Notes: generated from the letters alone by a model not told the origin. A DNA stretch of 43,178 bases from Candidatus Gastranaerophilales bacterium (GCA_944324475.1 CALUWK010000012.1:1-43178); one strand, 5' to 3'; positions 15,701 through 25,540 are shown, numbered from the stretch's first letter. Made by a program: numbers and translations.

Positions 15701-16570
15701 TTATATTTTTAAATTTCTGATATAGTCATAATATTCATTATTTTCATATAATTGAATATTATTTAAGATTTCTTCTTTATTTAAAAACCCGACTCTATAG
15801 GCAACTTCTTCCAGGCAGGCAATTTTTATGCCTTGATTTTGTTCTATAGTTTGTACATATTGGCTAGCTTTAATTAGTGAATCATGGGTACCTGTATCAA
15901 GCCATGCAAAGCCTCTTGGAAGGATTTGTACGTTAAGTTTATTTTTATCCATGTATATTTTATTTAAGTCGGTTATTTCAAGTTCTCCTCTTTTGGAAGG
16001 TTTTAAGTTTTTTGCGTATTCTATTACATTATTATCGTAGAAATATAGGCCTGTAACGGCATAATTTGATTTTGGAATTTCAGGTTTTTCTTCAATAGAA
16101 AGTACTTTTTTATTGTCATTAAATTCAACTACACCAAATCTTTTGGGGTCTTGTACAAAATAGGCAAATATTGTTGCGATGTTTTCATTTGCTTTTTTTA
16201 CGGCATTTTTTAGTGCCTTTGAAAAACCTGCGCCATAGAAAATATTATCCCCTAAAATCATTGCTACAGAGTCATTTCCGATAAAATCTTCCCCTAAAAT
16301 GAATGCTTGTGCTAATCCGTCGGGGCTTGGTTGAATTTTATATGAAAAATTCAATCCGAATTGTGAACCGCTGCCCAGCAGTTTTTTAAAATTATTTATA
16401 TCATGGGGAGTTGAAATAATAAGTATATCTTTTATTCCTGCGAGCATAAGGACAGAGATAGGATAATATATCATTGGTTTATCATATACAGGTAAAAGTT
16501 GCTTTGATACAACCATTGTAGTAGGATAGAGTCTTGTTCCTGCGCCACCTGCAAGAATTATACCTTTCAT
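15701..16570 (-). CDS. rmlA: glucose-1-phosphate thymidylyltransferase RmlA
   Basis: This 289-residue enzyme makes dTDP-glucose from dTTP and glucose 1-phosphate, the first step to dTDP-L-rhamnose. It has the [17 protein letters not shown] loop at the N-terminus, [11 protein letters not shown], the LGDNIFYG metal site, [17 protein letters not shown] and LDTGTHDSL, and is of normal family length. The ATG overlaps the stop of rmlD by 4 bp (ATGA), with GGAG 6 nt upstream, so the two are translationally coupled. It is the last gene of a five-gene reverse-strand operon; no intrinsic terminator with a T-run is visible after it. Confidence 0.97.
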   Translation of the reverse strand: MKGIILAGGAGTRLYPTTMVVSKQLLPVYDKPMIYYPISVLMLAGIKDILIISTPHDINNFKKLLGSGSQFGLNFSYKIQPSPDGLAQAFILGEDFIGNDSVAMILGDNIFYGAGFSKALKNAVKKANENIATIFAYFVQDPKRFGVVEFNDNKKVLSIEEKPEIPKSNYAVTGLYFYDNNVIEYAKNLKPSKRGELEITDLNKIYMDKNKLNVQILPRGFAWLDTGTHDSLIKASQYVQTIEQNQGIKIACLEEVAYRVGFLNKEEILNNIQLYENNEYYDYIRNLKI

Positions 16571-17397
16571 TTTGTCTCCTGTCTTAATTTCATGTAGTCA
16601 CTAAGTGCAAGTTTCCAGTCTCTTAAAATGTTATTGTTGTTCATGGCGCTATATTTTGGTCTTTTTGCTGGTCTTTTGAAATCGTCTGTTGTGCAAGGAA
16701 TTAAATTAACATTTAAGTTCGCCTGTTTAAAAATTTCTTTTGCAAAACCATACCAGCTTGTTGTTCCAGATCCGCAAAGGTGGAATATTCCTTTTGAATT
16801 TGATTTAATGAGTTTAATTATGCCTTTTGATAATTCAACTGTCCAGGTTGGGCATCCTGTTTGATCATTAACTACTTTTAGTTCTTCTTTATTTGATAAT
16901 TTAATCATAGTTTCTACAAAATTGTTACCATAAATTCCATATAGCCAGGATGTTCGAGCAATAATGTAGTCTTTGCAGTGTTTTTTTATGGCATTTTCAC
17001 CTTCTAGTTTGGTTAATCCATAGTTGTTTATTGGGTTTGGTGTATCATCTGTTTGATATGGTGATGTTTTATTGCCATCAAATACGTAGTCTGTAGAGAT
17101 ATAAACTAATTTAATATCTAAATTAGCACATATTTTAGCTAGATTTTCAGTCCCTTTGAAATTAATATTTCTTGCAGTTATTATGTCTTCTTCTGCTTTA
17201 TCTACGTTTGTATAGGCTGCGCAATGAATTATAATATCAGGTTTATGTTTTTTAATAAATTCGCAAGAAGATGAAAAATCTGTAATATCAAGAGAATCTA
17301 TGTCTGTTTTGATTATTTCATAGTTTTCCTTTTCTAAAATTGGACATAAATCACGCCCTAGCATGCCATTCGAGCCTGTTACAAGTATTTTTGTCAT
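16567..17397 (-). CDS. rmlD: dTDP-4-dehydrorhamnose reductase RmlD
   Basis: This 276-residue NAD(P)H-dependent short-chain dehydrogenase performs the last step to dTDP-L-rhamnose. It has the nucleotide loop [37 protein letters not shown], the YGLTK catalytic Tyr/Lys pair, and ARTSWLYG followed by the NFVETM block. Start and stop overlap both neighbours by 4 bp, so it is coupled to rmlB and rmlA. Confidence 0.96.
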   Translation of the reverse strand: MTKILVTGSNGMLGRDLCPILEKENYEIIKTDIDSLDITDFSSSCEFIKKHKPDIIIHCAAYTNVDKAEEDIITARNINFKGTENLAKICANLDIKLVYISTDYVFDGNKTSPYQTDDTPNPINNYGLTKLEGENAIKKHCKDYIIARTSWLYGIYGNNFVETMIKLSNKEELKVVNDQTGCPTWTVELSKGIIKLIKSNSKGIFHLCGSGTTSWYGFAKEIFKQANLNVNLIPCTTDDFKRPAKRPKYSAMNNNNILRDWKLALSDYMKLRQETK

Positions 17398-18374
17398 ACA
17401 AGGCTCGCTTTCTTATCTTCTATTGATTTTATCCAATCTTGATTATTTAAGTACCAATTAATTGTTAGTTTTATTCCTTCTTCAAAAGTTACAGTCGGTT
17501 TCCAATTTAGTTCATTTTGAATTTTGTCGTTTGAAATTGCATAGCGTTTGTCGTGACCTAATCTGTCCTCAACAAAATTGATATATGAATCGTCTTTTCC
17601 CATGGCATTTAAAATCAGACGAGTTATTTCAAGATTTGTTTTCTCGTTGTGACCGCCGATATTATATACTTCGCCGATTTTTCCATTATGTAGAACTATA
17701 TCAATAGCTTTCGTATGGTCATATACATAAAGCCAATCTCTTATGTTCATTCCGTCGCCATAAACAGGGACTTTCTCGTCTTTTAGAAGCTTTGATATAA
17801 AGAATGGAATGAGTTTTTCAGGGTATTGATAAGGCCCGTAGTTATTGGAGCATCTGGTAATTAGAATTGGCAATTTATATGTTTCAAAATATGCTCTTGC
17901 AAGCAAATCTGCACTTGCTTTGCTTGCAGAATACGGGCTGTTTGGGGCAAGTGGCGTGGATTCAATAAAGTAACCTGTTTTTCCAAGTGTACCATAAACT
18001 TCATCTGTACTAACTTGGAGGTATCTTTCTATTCCGATTTCTTTGCATGCCTGCAGTAAATTTAGCGTTCCTTTTACATTTGTTTCAATAAATATTTCAG
18101 GATTTCTTATAGAATTATCAACATGAGATTCTGCTGCAAAATTAACAACACAGTTTACTTGAGATATTAATTCTCTTACTAATTTTTTATCACAAATGTT
18201 ACCGTGAACAAATGTATAATTTTTATTATCTTTAATATCGTTTAAATTTGATAAATTTCCACAATATGTTAAACAGTCAAGATTTATAATTTTATAATCT
18301 GGATGATTATTTAACATTTGTCTTATAAAACAACTTCCGATGAATCCTGCTCCGCCTGTAACAAGAATATTCAT
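17394..18374 (-). CDS. rmlB: dTDP-glucose 4,6-dehydratase RmlB
   Basis: This 326-residue extended short-chain dehydrogenase converts dTDP-glucose to dTDP-4-keto-6-deoxyglucose. It shows the NAD loop NILVTGGAGFIGS, NFAAESHVDNS, STDEVYG, the YSASKAS catalytic Tyr/Lys and NNYGPYQYPEKLIP. It has AAGGAG about 7 nt before the ATG and begins 10 nt after rmlC. Confidence 0.97.
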   Translation of the reverse strand: MNILVTGGAGFIGSCFIRQMLNNHPDYKIINLDCLTYCGNLSNLNDIKDNKNYTFVHGNICDKKLVRELISQVNCVVNFAAESHVDNSIRNPEIFIETNVKGTLNLLQACKEIGIERYLQVSTDEVYGTLGKTGYFIESTPLAPNSPYSASKASADLLARAYFETYKLPILITRCSNNYGPYQYPEKLIPFFISKLLKDEKVPVYGDGMNIRDWLYVYDHTKAIDIVLHNGKIGEVYNIGGHNEKTNLEITRLILNAMGKDDSYINFVEDRLGHDKRYAISNDKIQNELNWKPTVTFEEGIKLTINWYLNNQDWIKSIEDKKASLV

Positions 18375-18384
18375 AATTTGCTCC

Positions 18385-18924
18385 TTAAATGTCCTTTAAA
18401 TTGGGGTGATTTTTATCTTTGTCGGAAAGTATGGGTTCAAAATCTATCTCCCAGTTGATGTTTATATCTTTATCATTCCAAATTATACCTCTATCGGCGT
18501 CGGGATTGTACTCTCCTTGTGTTTTATAGACTATTTCAACCTCATCACTCAGAGCCACAAAACCATGAGCAAAGCCTTTTGGAATATATAGCATTTTTTT
18601 ATTATCTTCTGATAATTTAACTTTAACATATTTTCCGAAGGTTGAGGATTTTTTTCTTATATCAACAGCAACATCAAAAATCTTGCCTTTAATACATCTG
18701 ACAATTTTTGCTTGTTCAAATGGCTCTTTTTGATAATGCAGTCCCCTTAAAACACCTTTTGATGATTTTGAGTGGTTGTCTTGATTAAATTCACCAATTA
18801 TACCATTTGCTTCAAAATCAGTTTTTTTATAGGTTTCCATAAAAAAACCTCTGGAATCTCCGAAAACTTTTGGAGTTATTAAAATGACCTCTTTTATTTT
18901 TTGTTCTTCAAATTCAAACGGCAT
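18385..18924 (-). CDS. rmlC: dTDP-4-dehydrorhamnose 3,5-epimerase RmlC
   Basis: This 179-residue cupin enzyme epimerises dTDP-4-keto-6-deoxyglucose at C3 and C5. Landmarks are DSRGFFMETY-type sequence near residue 24, the GVLRGLHYQKEPFEQAKIVRC block with the active-site His, DVAVDIRKKS, and the YIPKGFAHGFVAL stretch. Length is normal. It lies between the aldo-keto reductase and rmlB with 10-nt gaps on both sides, inside one operon. Confidence 0.96.
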   Translation of the reverse strand: MPFEFEEQKIKEVILITPKVFGDSRGFFMETYKKTDFEANGIIGEFNQDNHSKSSKGVLRGLHYQKEPFEQAKIVRCIKGKIFDVAVDIRKKSSTFGKYVKVKLSEDNKKMLYIPKGFAHGFVALSDEVEIVYKTQGEYNPDADRGIIWNDKDININWEIDFEPILSDKDKNHPNLKDI

Positions 18925-18934
18925 ATGATATCCT

Positions 18935-20158
18935 TTATTTCAAATAGTTAGGTACAAGTTCGATACCTGTGTTAATTGTTTCTTTTTTTATTTTTAATGT
19001 AAAAAGTTGTATAAGGTTAAATAGATAATATTTGTATTTTTGATCATTTTTGTGGACTTTTTTCAATATTGGTATAAAATTAAACAAATAATACTTGGTT
19101 TTATTTTTATCGGTTTTAGTCTTAATTAGCGGGATGAAACCAAAAAGACAGTAATTCGATTCGAATTCTGATTTACGCATATAAGTTAAAATTTGAAGCC
19201 CTAAAAATTTCAACATCCATTTTTTATCTATTGTCTTTTCTTGAAGTTTTTGTTGATATGCCCAAATAGTGTATGAAATATCAGGTGCAATATCAGGAAA
19301 GACTGGTCTTGAATTAAGCGAGTCAAGCTTTTTTATGTCTTGATTATCGAGCATAAAATCAAAAACATTTAAGTTTTCAACCATTCTTTGTTTGTCGGAT
19401 GTTTTTACGATAGGTACAAAACCTTTTTGTATACACCATTTTATTGTAATTTGAGTAGATGATTTATCGTATTTTTTAGAGATTTCATTTAATATAATGT
19501 TGTTTAAATCTTCAATTTCTCCATATACTTTTCTTCCCAAGATATTTTCAACAATGTCAAAGGGTCTAATTCTGGGTGACCATGCACAACAAATTATATT
19601 TTTTTTATTACAATAATCAACAAGTTCTTTTTGCTGCCATATCGGAGACAAATGTATTTGATTAACCAAGGGGTGAATTTTTGCTGTTTTTAAAAGTTCA
19701 TCAAGATGGTGCGTCATAAAATTAGAAACACCAATATTTTTCAATTTTTTGTTATTAACGCATTCTTCTAATCCCTCATAAGTTAGGCGATTTAATTTTT
19801 TCCATTCAGACCCAGGAGCAATGTTTGGATAGTGAATTAAGTACAAGTCAAGATAATCAAGTCCCATAATCTCTAAGCTTGAATTGACGGCATTAATAGC
19901 TTCATTGTATCCAATAGGTCTGTGAGGATCAATCTTTGAGGTGATAAAGAGGTCTTTTCTTTGAACTATATTGTTATCTATGCAGTATCTTACTGCTTTT
20001 CCGACTTCATACTCGGTATTGTATGTTTGTGCTGTATCAATATGTCTGTAGCCAAGTTTTATGGCATTAATTATAGCCTCTATACCATCTTTGCCATTTA
20101 AGTTTAATGTGCCAAAACCGACAATAGGAATATTGGAATCGTTTTTCATTATATCCAT
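18935..20158 (-). CDS. aldo-keto reductase with repeated YLFxFIP tail
   Basis: The 407-residue protein begins with an aldo-keto reductase barrel (about residues 1-290). It has GYRHIDTAQTYNTE (catalytic Asp and Tyr), LFITSKID (Lys) and YLIHYPN (His), and the NADPH-site block near PIVKTSDKQRMVENL. It reduces an aldehyde or ketone; a role in making or altering a nucleotide sugar is inferred from its position as first gene of the rml operon. Residues about 340-400 are an added tail with three hydrophobic YLFxF-type repeats (CLFGFIPLIK, YYLFNFIPILK, YYLFNLIQLF) typical of surface-glycan proteins, possibly a membrane-associating tail. An internal ATG at 20149 is an alternative start; neither has a strong ribosome binding site. 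Confidence 0.85.
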   Translation of the reverse strand: MDIMKNDSNIPIVGFGTLNLNGKDGIEAIINAIKLGYRHIDTAQTYNTEYEVGKAVRYCIDNNIVQRKDLFITSKIDPHRPIGYNEAINAVNSSLEIMGLDYLDLYLIHYPNIAPGSEWKKLNRLTYEGLEECVNNKKLKNIGVSNFMTHHLDELLKTAKIHPLVNQIHLSPIWQQKELVDYCNKKNIICCAWSPRIRPFDIVENILGRKVYGEIEDLNNIILNEISKKYDKSSTQITIKWCIQKGFVPIVKTSDKQRMVENLNVFDFMLDNQDIKKLDSLNSRPVFPDIAPDISYTIWAYQQKLQEKTIDKKWMLKFLGLQILTYMRKSEFESNYCLFGFIPLIKTKTDKNKTKYYLFNFIPILKKVHKNDQKYKYYLFNLIQLFTLKIKKETINTGIELVPNYLK

Positions 20159-20361
20159 TCTTTTATACTATCATATAAATTTAAATTATAAAATATTGTA
20201 AATTTAAATTTTATAATAATTTGATTATAATATGAGTAATTTAAGTGTGATTTGTTTTTTGTCAAGATAAATTAATAAAAGTTTTGTTAATGAGTGTAAA
20301 TTTTTTAATTATTGTTTTTTCTTAGTATGCAATTAGTCCTTTTTGTGTTAAGATTTTGTTT

Positions 20362-21171
20362 ATGAATGATGAACTAAGAATTAGGCGGGTTAAGCAATAT
20401 TTATTTCAGACAGCTCAAAAAGCAAGAGTAGGACATATTCCTTCTTCGCTTTCGAGTGTTGAAATAATGTATGTGCTTTATAACAAAATTGCTAATATTA
20501 CAAAAAATAATGCAAATAATTTAGATAGAGACAGAGTTATTATTTCAAAAGAACATGCAAGATTAGGACAAGTTGCAGTACTAGCTGATGCCGGTTTGAT
20601 TGATTCTAAGCTTTTAGATAAATTTATGTGCGATGAGGATTCTATTTTAGGACATGATTTATATGGAGCTGTTTCTAAACGAAATATTGATGCTATAGAT
20701 GTCGCGTGTGGCTCATTGGGTCATGGCTTGCCGTTTGGAGTTGGTCTGGCTTGGGATAGTAAATATAATGTTTATGTTATAGTTGGAGATGGTGAGCTTC
20801 AAGAGGGAACAAATTGGGAATCGATTATTTTTATTGGAGCTAAAAAACTTAAAAATATTACTTTGATTATAGATAGAAATAATCAACAAATTGATAATTA
20901 TGTAACAAATATTGTCGATACTTATACTAATATTGCCCGACAAATAGAGGCTTTTGGTTTTGATGTATTAGAATGCGACGGGCACAACATAGACGAACTC
21001 GAAAGAGTATTTAATGCTAAAACTGCTAAACCAAAATGTGTTATTGCAAATACAATTAAAGGTAAAGATTGCAGATTTGCGTTAAATGAAATGGGCTTTG
21101 GTCGTTTTCATGCAGCTCCTTTTAGCGAAAAGAATTTTCAAAAAGTTTGTCAAGGAACAGAAATTTTATGA
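20362..21171 (+). CDS. transketolase-like protein, N-terminal (TPP-binding) subunit
   Basis: This 269-residue protein corresponds to the first domain of transketolase. It has a GHIPSSLSSVEIMYVLY opening, CGSLGHGLPFGVGLA, and the TPP/Mg motif GDGELQEGTNWE...RNNQQ. It needs the next gene for a complete active site. Split transketolases in surface-glycan loci usually make an unusual sugar precursor and do not serve central metabolism; that is inference here. The ATG at 20362 is preferred to the in-frame TTG at 20356; it has no clear ribosome binding site. It starts a two-gene plus-strand unit divergent from the aldo-keto reductase. Confidence 0.88.
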   Translation: MNDELRIRRVKQYLFQTAQKARVGHIPSSLSSVEIMYVLYNKIANITKNNANNLDRDRVIISKEHARLGQVAVLADAGLIDSKLLDKFMCDEDSILGHDLYGAVSKRNIDAIDVACGSLGHGLPFGVGLAWDSKYNVYVIVGDGELQEGTNWESIIFIGAKKLKNITLIIDRNNQQIDNYVTNIVDTYTNIARQIEAFGFDVLECDGHNIDELERVFNAKTAKPKCVIANTIKGKDCRFALNEMGFGRFHAAPFSEKNFQKVCQGTEIL

Positions 21172-22253
21172 CTGTAGAAAATTTAAAGAATGTTATTCTT
21201 GCTGAAGCATATAAAAATGAAGATGTTTATATTGTTTATGTAGATGGAGCATTGACTGCTTTTTTTGATGATTTTGCAAAGCAATTTCCAAATAAGTTTA
21301 TTAATGTTGGGATAGCGGAAGCAGAAGCTATTAGTATTGCTTCAGGTCTGGCTTTAAGAGGAAAAACTGTTTATGTTGTTGGTTTAGCGCAATATGTTAC
21401 CGCAAGAGCTTATGAACAAGTTAGAATGGATTGTGCTTATAATAATGCTAATGTTAAAATTATCGGTTTTATATCAGGACTTTCTTCTTGTAAAGCAGGA
21501 TATTCACATTGGGCCATCGAAGACATAAATTTAATGAGTAATCTACCTAATATGACTGTTTGTTGTCCAGGGTCTGATGTTGAATTTAGGGAAGTTTTTA
21601 AATACAGTTTAAAACACAAAGGCCCTATGTATATAAGTTGGAACACTGCTAAATGTGCAATGAAAAAATATAGCGTTGATGTTAATAAAATTTCAACAAT
21701 ATATGATGGATGTGACTTTGCTATGTTGACTTATGGCGCAGATGTTAGTTTTGGTATTGATTTTTGTGAAAATATGATAAAGGCAGGACTCTCTCCTATG
21801 CTTTTAAGTGTGCATACCTTAAAGCCGCTTGACGTATCAAAAATCAATGAAATTTTAGATATGAATATTCCAATTATCACTTTAGAAGAACATCTATATA
21901 ATGGAAGTCTTGCTTCAAGAGTGTCTGAAATAATTGCTACAAGAGGTCTAAAAGTTCCTTTTATGCCAATTTATATTGGTGATTCAGAATTTAATATTCT
22001 TGGTTCGGTTAAATTTTTAAGAGATAGACTTTTCAACGTAAAGGATATTGAAAATAGTATAGTTGATTTTGTTCAAAAAAATAAGACCAAAAATAAAAAA
22101 TATAGATTAGTTTATAGTATTCATAAATTTGATAAAAAGGGTCGTTTGGTTGAGAACGTTTATTTTTGTGGTCTCAAACTTTTGAAAAAGCGCAAGAAAA
22201 TCAATAAAGATAAATATAAATATTATTTATTTGGATTTCTGCCAGTTAATTAA
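21168..22253 (+). CDS. transketolase-like protein, C-terminal (pyrimidine-binding) subunit with tail
   Basis: The 361-residue product is the second half of a split transketolase, with NVGIAEAEAISIASGLALRG (the Glu that activates TPP) and a C-terminal domain with LDVSKINEIL and TLEEHLYNGSL. The ATG overlaps the stop of the first subunit (ATGA), so the two are coupled; an in-frame TTG at 21147 is not used in my call. The last 55 residues form an added basic tail ending KYKYYLFGFLP, the same kind of motif as in the aldo-keto reductase tail. Its 3' end overlaps the convergent DUF4422 gene by 8 bp. Confidence 0.87.
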   Translation: MTVENLKNVILAEAYKNEDVYIVYVDGALTAFFDDFAKQFPNKFINVGIAEAEAISIASGLALRGKTVYVVGLAQYVTARAYEQVRMDCAYNNANVKIIGFISGLSSCKAGYSHWAIEDINLMSNLPNMTVCCPGSDVEFREVFKYSLKHKGPMYISWNTAKCAMKKYSVDVNKISTIYDGCDFAMLTYGADVSFGIDFCENMIKAGLSPMLLSVHTLKPLDVSKINEILDMNIPIITLEEHLYNGSLASRVSEIIATRGLKVPFMPIYIGDSEFNILGSVKFLRDRLFNVKDIENSIVDFVQKNKTKNKKYRLVYSIHKFDKKGRLVENVYFCGLKLLKKRKKINKDKYKYYLFGFLPVN

Positions 22254-23082
22254 TATTTTTTCTTAAATTGGTTAAAAGTTTCTCGTTAATAATTTTTTTA
22301 TTGACCTTTATTTGTTGCGTAATAATAACATCTGTTTCACAGTAATTAAGATTTTTATTTTTTGTAAGTTTATTAAAATAATATCCGCAAATTCTCTCCA
22401 TTATAAAACCTATGTCTCTATAATCGTTGTTGTTTAGTATTATTTGTGGTTCTTTAAGATATTCAAAGAGAAGTGGAAAAATCCAATCACAAAACTTGAA
22501 AAATAATTCTTTCTTCATAATGTATAATTCATCAAAATATCCTTTTGTATCTTCAAAGTATTTTTTTAATTCTGTTTGCTCGCTATTATGAATTTTGCTA
22601 AAAACTTTAATTGTCATATCGTAAAGTTTTTCACCGTGATAAGAAATAAATTGTGATTTTAGTGTTTCAAATTTGAAATCTTTTTTCTTTGGTAATATTA
22701 AATCATAATTTTGTAAATTGATTAAAAATCCAGGATCAAGTAATCTTCTATAACCAAATGAGCCAAAATATTCTGGATTGCCAAGTTTATCATAATTCTT
22801 ATATGCCCAATAAGTTCCAGTTAAAAATCCTACTCTGCGATTAGTATATGAGATATTTTCATTAAAATCATCATCTCCAATACAATTATCATAAAGCCAT
22901 TTTAAATCGTCTTGTGTTATTGTACCGTCTTTTGATGGGTCTTTTGCTATTGATCTTCCAAGATGAATAGGCGTTAAAATATTTGTTTTAAATAAAAAAG
23001 AGGGTTTAATATAATTAACAAGTATTTTGATATCTTTATTTATAGAATAAGCTTTTAAAATTTTTTCAGATAAATTATTCAT
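22246..23082 (-). CDS. DUF4422-type glycosyltransferase-like protein
   Basis: The 278-residue protein matches the DUF4422 pattern found in capsule and exopolysaccharide loci. It has a TPIHLGRS block, DDLKWLYDNCIGDDDFNENISY, GTYWAYKN and the EYFGSFGYRRLL signature, followed by LILPKKKDF. Members are thought to be glycosyltransferases, unproven in detail. Its ATG shares a base with the stop of the preceding GT2 gene (TAATG), so it is co-translated with it. It is the last gene of the large reverse-strand polysaccharide operon. Confidence 0.82.
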   Translation of the reverse strand: MNNLSEKILKAYSINKDIKILVNYIKPSFLFKTNILTPIHLGRSIAKDPSKDGTITQDDLKWLYDNCIGDDDFNENISYTNRRVGFLTGTYWAYKNYDKLGNPEYFGSFGYRRLLDPGFLINLQNYDLILPKKKDFKFETLKSQFISYHGEKLYDMTIKVFSKIHNSEQTELKKYFEDTKGYFDELYIMKKELFFKFCDWIFPLLFEYLKEPQIILNNNDYRDIGFIMERICGYYFNKLTKNKNLNYCETDVIITQQIKVNKKIINEKLLTNLRKNIN

Positions 23083-23999
23083 TATATAACCTTGGTTCTA
23101 ATTTTTTTCATCATTGTTTGCATCTTAAATAGATACCATTTTTTATAGAGTTTATCATAATCTCTTTCGATATTATATTCGGGATGTAATAGCAGTATTT
23201 TCTTTGTTTCTTCTGTAAGAAATTTTTTTATTTCTGTATCTTTTAGATTAAATGAAGTAATAAAAAATACATATAAAATTAAATCATTTAGAAGAATTTT
23301 ATAATTTTCTTCATTTTCGGCTTCATTTAGTATAATTCTTGCACATTTAATTCTATCTTTCATTTTTTCAAGACTTACATTATGAGATTTACTTCCTTCG
23401 TGTCTTATGTAGTAATAAATTGAATTATCAACAAAGCAAATATTTTTAATTTTTTTTGCAGTTTTTACACTAAAATATGGGTCTTCAAAAGTCGAGATAT
23501 CTTGCGGAAAATATAGATTATTTTCTCTAAGAAAGGAGGTTTTATATATTGCAGTTGTGTATTCACCAAAAAAATATGTTAAATTTTTTTTAATTTTTTC
23601 ATTTAAATCAGATTTTGTAGAAAAATTTGTTGATACAATTTCAAAAGTGCCTTTTGCAACTTCAGAATTTGTTTTATTAACTTTTTTATATAAATCTTCA
23701 AAAAAATTTAAACTTATATAATCATCACCATCTATAAAACCGATGTATTCGCCGTTTGCATGGTTAATTCCTTTGTTTCTTGTATATGAGGCACCAGAAT
23801 TGATATTATTTTTTATTAATTTAATTCTTTTATCAAGCTGCATATATTGTTCAATAATAGATGTGCTTTTATCTGTTGAGCAATCATCAACGCAAATAAT
23901 TTCAATATTTTGAAGCGTTTGGTTTATTAAGCTTTCGAGACATTTTTGAATATATTTTTCTACATTATAAACAGGTACTATTGCTGAAATTTTTAACAT
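23082..23999 (-). CDS. GT2 family glycosyltransferase
   Basis: This 305-residue GT-A enzyme starts KISAIVPVYNVEKYI and has CVDDCSTDKS and the FIDGDDYISL metal-binding DxD region near residue 90, then a C-terminal helical part. It transfers a sugar from a nucleotide sugar to a growing glycan in the cytoplasm. I moved the start from an upstream frame position (24041) to ATG 23999, which has GAGGA 6 nt upstream and begins with the conserved beta strand. Its start lies 35 bp inside the end of the preceding dehydrogenase-like gene. Confidence 0.9.
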   Translation of the reverse strand: MLKISAIVPVYNVEKYIQKCLESLINQTLQNIEIICVDDCSTDKSTSIIEQYMQLDKRIKLIKNNINSGASYTRNKGINHANGEYIGFIDGDDYISLNFFEDLYKKVNKTNSEVAKGTFEIVSTNFSTKSDLNEKIKKNLTYFFGEYTTAIYKTSFLRENNLYFPQDISTFEDPYFSVKTAKKIKNICFVDNSIYYYIRHEGSKSHNVSLEKMKDRIKCARIILNEAENEENYKILLNDLILYVFFITSFNLKDTEIKKFLTEETKKILLLHPEYNIERDYDKLYKKWYLFKMQTMMKKIRTKVI

Positions 24000-24768
24000 A
24001 ATTTTCCTCTGAAATATAAGACTTGTTTCTGTATATAGCATTTAATTCAGGTATAATTTTAATTAAATTATTTATATTGAGATTTTTTGTACAATCTATA
24101 AATGCTAAGACATCTTTCGGAAAACATTTTCCGCCATATCCAAATTGCCCATCAGGCCCAGGCACTTGCGTATGGGGTGAATTTATATACCCGCTTAACA
24201 GTGCACCTTGGATAACGTTCTTATAATCAATATTAATATCTTTACAAAATTCATAAATTCCGTTAAAGAATGTAACTTTCAGTGCCCCAAAGACATTATG
24301 AACATATTTTGCAACTTCTGCTTCTTTTGAATTCATAACAACATAATCTTTGTTTATAAAAATTTCTTTTAATAAATTAATATGATTTGTAAAAATCATT
24401 TTTTGATTGCAAAAATCGCTATACGCAGTTCTTTCTGTTAAAAATTCAGGCATAAAATTAATGTCTTTGTTGAATTTTTTTGATAACATCTCAGTCGTTC
24501 CTGGTTTTATTGTGGTTCTGATAAAAATTGGAACATTCGGACACATCTGTATTAAATTTTCAAGAAGCGTTAAATCTTGTTGATAATTATCATCAGTTAA
24601 AATATGAATACTGATAAAAATTATATCTGATTTTTTTATATCATCATATAAATTTTTAGGTGGGTCATATTTTAATATGTTGCAATTTTGATTATTTTCA
24701 TTAAGCCATCTAATAAGTGCGTTTCCAATCGCCCCACATCCTATTATACCTACATTAATTTTTTCCAT
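23965..24768 (-). CDS. short UDP-glucose/GDP-mannose dehydrogenase-like protein
   Basis: The 267-residue protein has an NAD-binding fold (NVGIIGCGAIGNALI), FIRTTIKPGTTE, NFMPEFLTE, and the catalytic-Cys motif GYGGKCFPKDV near residue 225. The UDP-binding C-terminal domain of normal UDP-glucose dehydrogenase (about 400-450 residues) is absent, so the substrate may differ. The reading frame simply ends, and I see no frameshift remnant of the missing domain downstream. ATG 24768 is chosen; a GTG at 24780 is possible and would overlap the preceding gene by 11 bp. A full-length homologue lies at 34525-35823. Confidence 0.78.
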   Translation of the reverse strand: MEKINVGIIGCGAIGNALIRWLNENNQNCNILKYDPPKNLYDDIKKSDIIFISIHILTDDNYQQDLTLLENLIQMCPNVPIFIRTTIKPGTTEMLSKKFNKDINFMPEFLTERTAYSDFCNQKMIFTNHINLLKEIFINKDYVVMNSKEAEVAKYVHNVFGALKVTFFNGIYEFCKDINIDYKNVIQGALLSGYINSPHTQVPGPDGQFGYGGKCFPKDVLAFIDCTKNLNINNLIKIIPELNAIYRNKSYISEENYVKNFSNSTCL

Positions 24769-24769
24769 A

Positions 24770-25540
24770 TTAATTTGCACTTTCCTTTTGAATTACAACT
24801 GTAAAGCCTTTTCCATCTCTGTCGTCCTTGTCGGATGAATAAATTACATTTAAATTTAAATGTTTACATAAATCAAGAAAATCTTGTGTTCTCCAAACGT
24901 TATGATGACAATCTATGGTCGGATCCGGAGCTTCACTTGGATGAGTGTGCCTATATTCAAGCTCTTCTATTGTTGTTGTTGGTCTATCTTTATCATTAGT
25001 TCTATCTTTATGCGGAATATTCATATATATGTATCCATTAGGTTTTATGACTCTCATCCACTCATTTAAAGCAGCGATAGGGTCCCAAAAATGTTCAAGT
25101 GCGTGAGAATTTATAACAAAATCCCAAACGTTATCTTTAAAAGGTAAATTATCTCCAAATGATACTATATCGACTTTTCGAGGTTCGATATTGTAACATT
25201 CTTTACTTACATTTGAATAATGGTTATCTATATCACAAAAATCTATATTTAAAGTATTTAATCCCCAAGGAGCATAGGACGTTCCACCAATTTCAATTCC
25301 TCTTAATCCATCCAGAAATTTATGAGCAGACTTGCTTTCGGGAATGATTTTTAAGAAATTCTTTTTTCTGGTGTAAGAAATTTTTGAACCAAAAAAATAT
25401 ATCGTTCTTTTACCGCCTCTGAAAGTATCTTCTATGAAAATCAATTTTTTTGGATTTAATTTAATTTTAATTCCTAAAAGGGTAACTTGAATGTGGTCAT
25501 TTTTTGCTTCTTTTAAATTAAATAATTTATTTAACTTCAT
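24770..25540 (-). CDS. class I SAM-dependent methyltransferase
   Basis: This 256-residue protein has a methyltransferase domain from about residue 75. GLRGIEIGGT replaces the usual glycine loop, then NIDFCD, VDIVSFGDNLPFKDNVWDFV and SHALEHFWDP, and VIKPNGYIYMNIPH. The first 60 residues form a linker with LLGIKIKL and IYFFGSKISY stretches, a style shared by several proteins of this locus. The methyl acceptor is unknown, likely a sugar of the surface glycan. AAGGA lies about 8 nt before the ATG, and the start overlaps the GT2 gene end by 14 bp. Confidence 0.83.
   Translation of the reverse strand: MKLNKLFNLKEAKNDHIQVTLLGIKIKLNPKKLIFIEDTFRGGKRTIYFFGSKISYTRKKNFLKIIPESKSAHKFLDGLRGIEIGGTSYAPWGLNTLNIDFCDIDNHYSNVSKECYNIEPRKVDIVSFGDNLPFKDNVWDFVINSHALEHFWDPIAALNEWMRVIKPNGYIYMNIPHKDRTNDKDRPTTTIEELEYRHTHPSEAPDPTIDCHHNVWRTQDFLDLCKHLNLNVIYSSDKDDRDGKGFTVVIQKESAN

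Noticed and set aside
23965-23999. Frameshift joining the short dehydrogenase to the GT2 gene
   Set aside because: The GT2 has its own ribosome binding site and full N-terminus, and no dehydrogenase C-terminal sequence follows.
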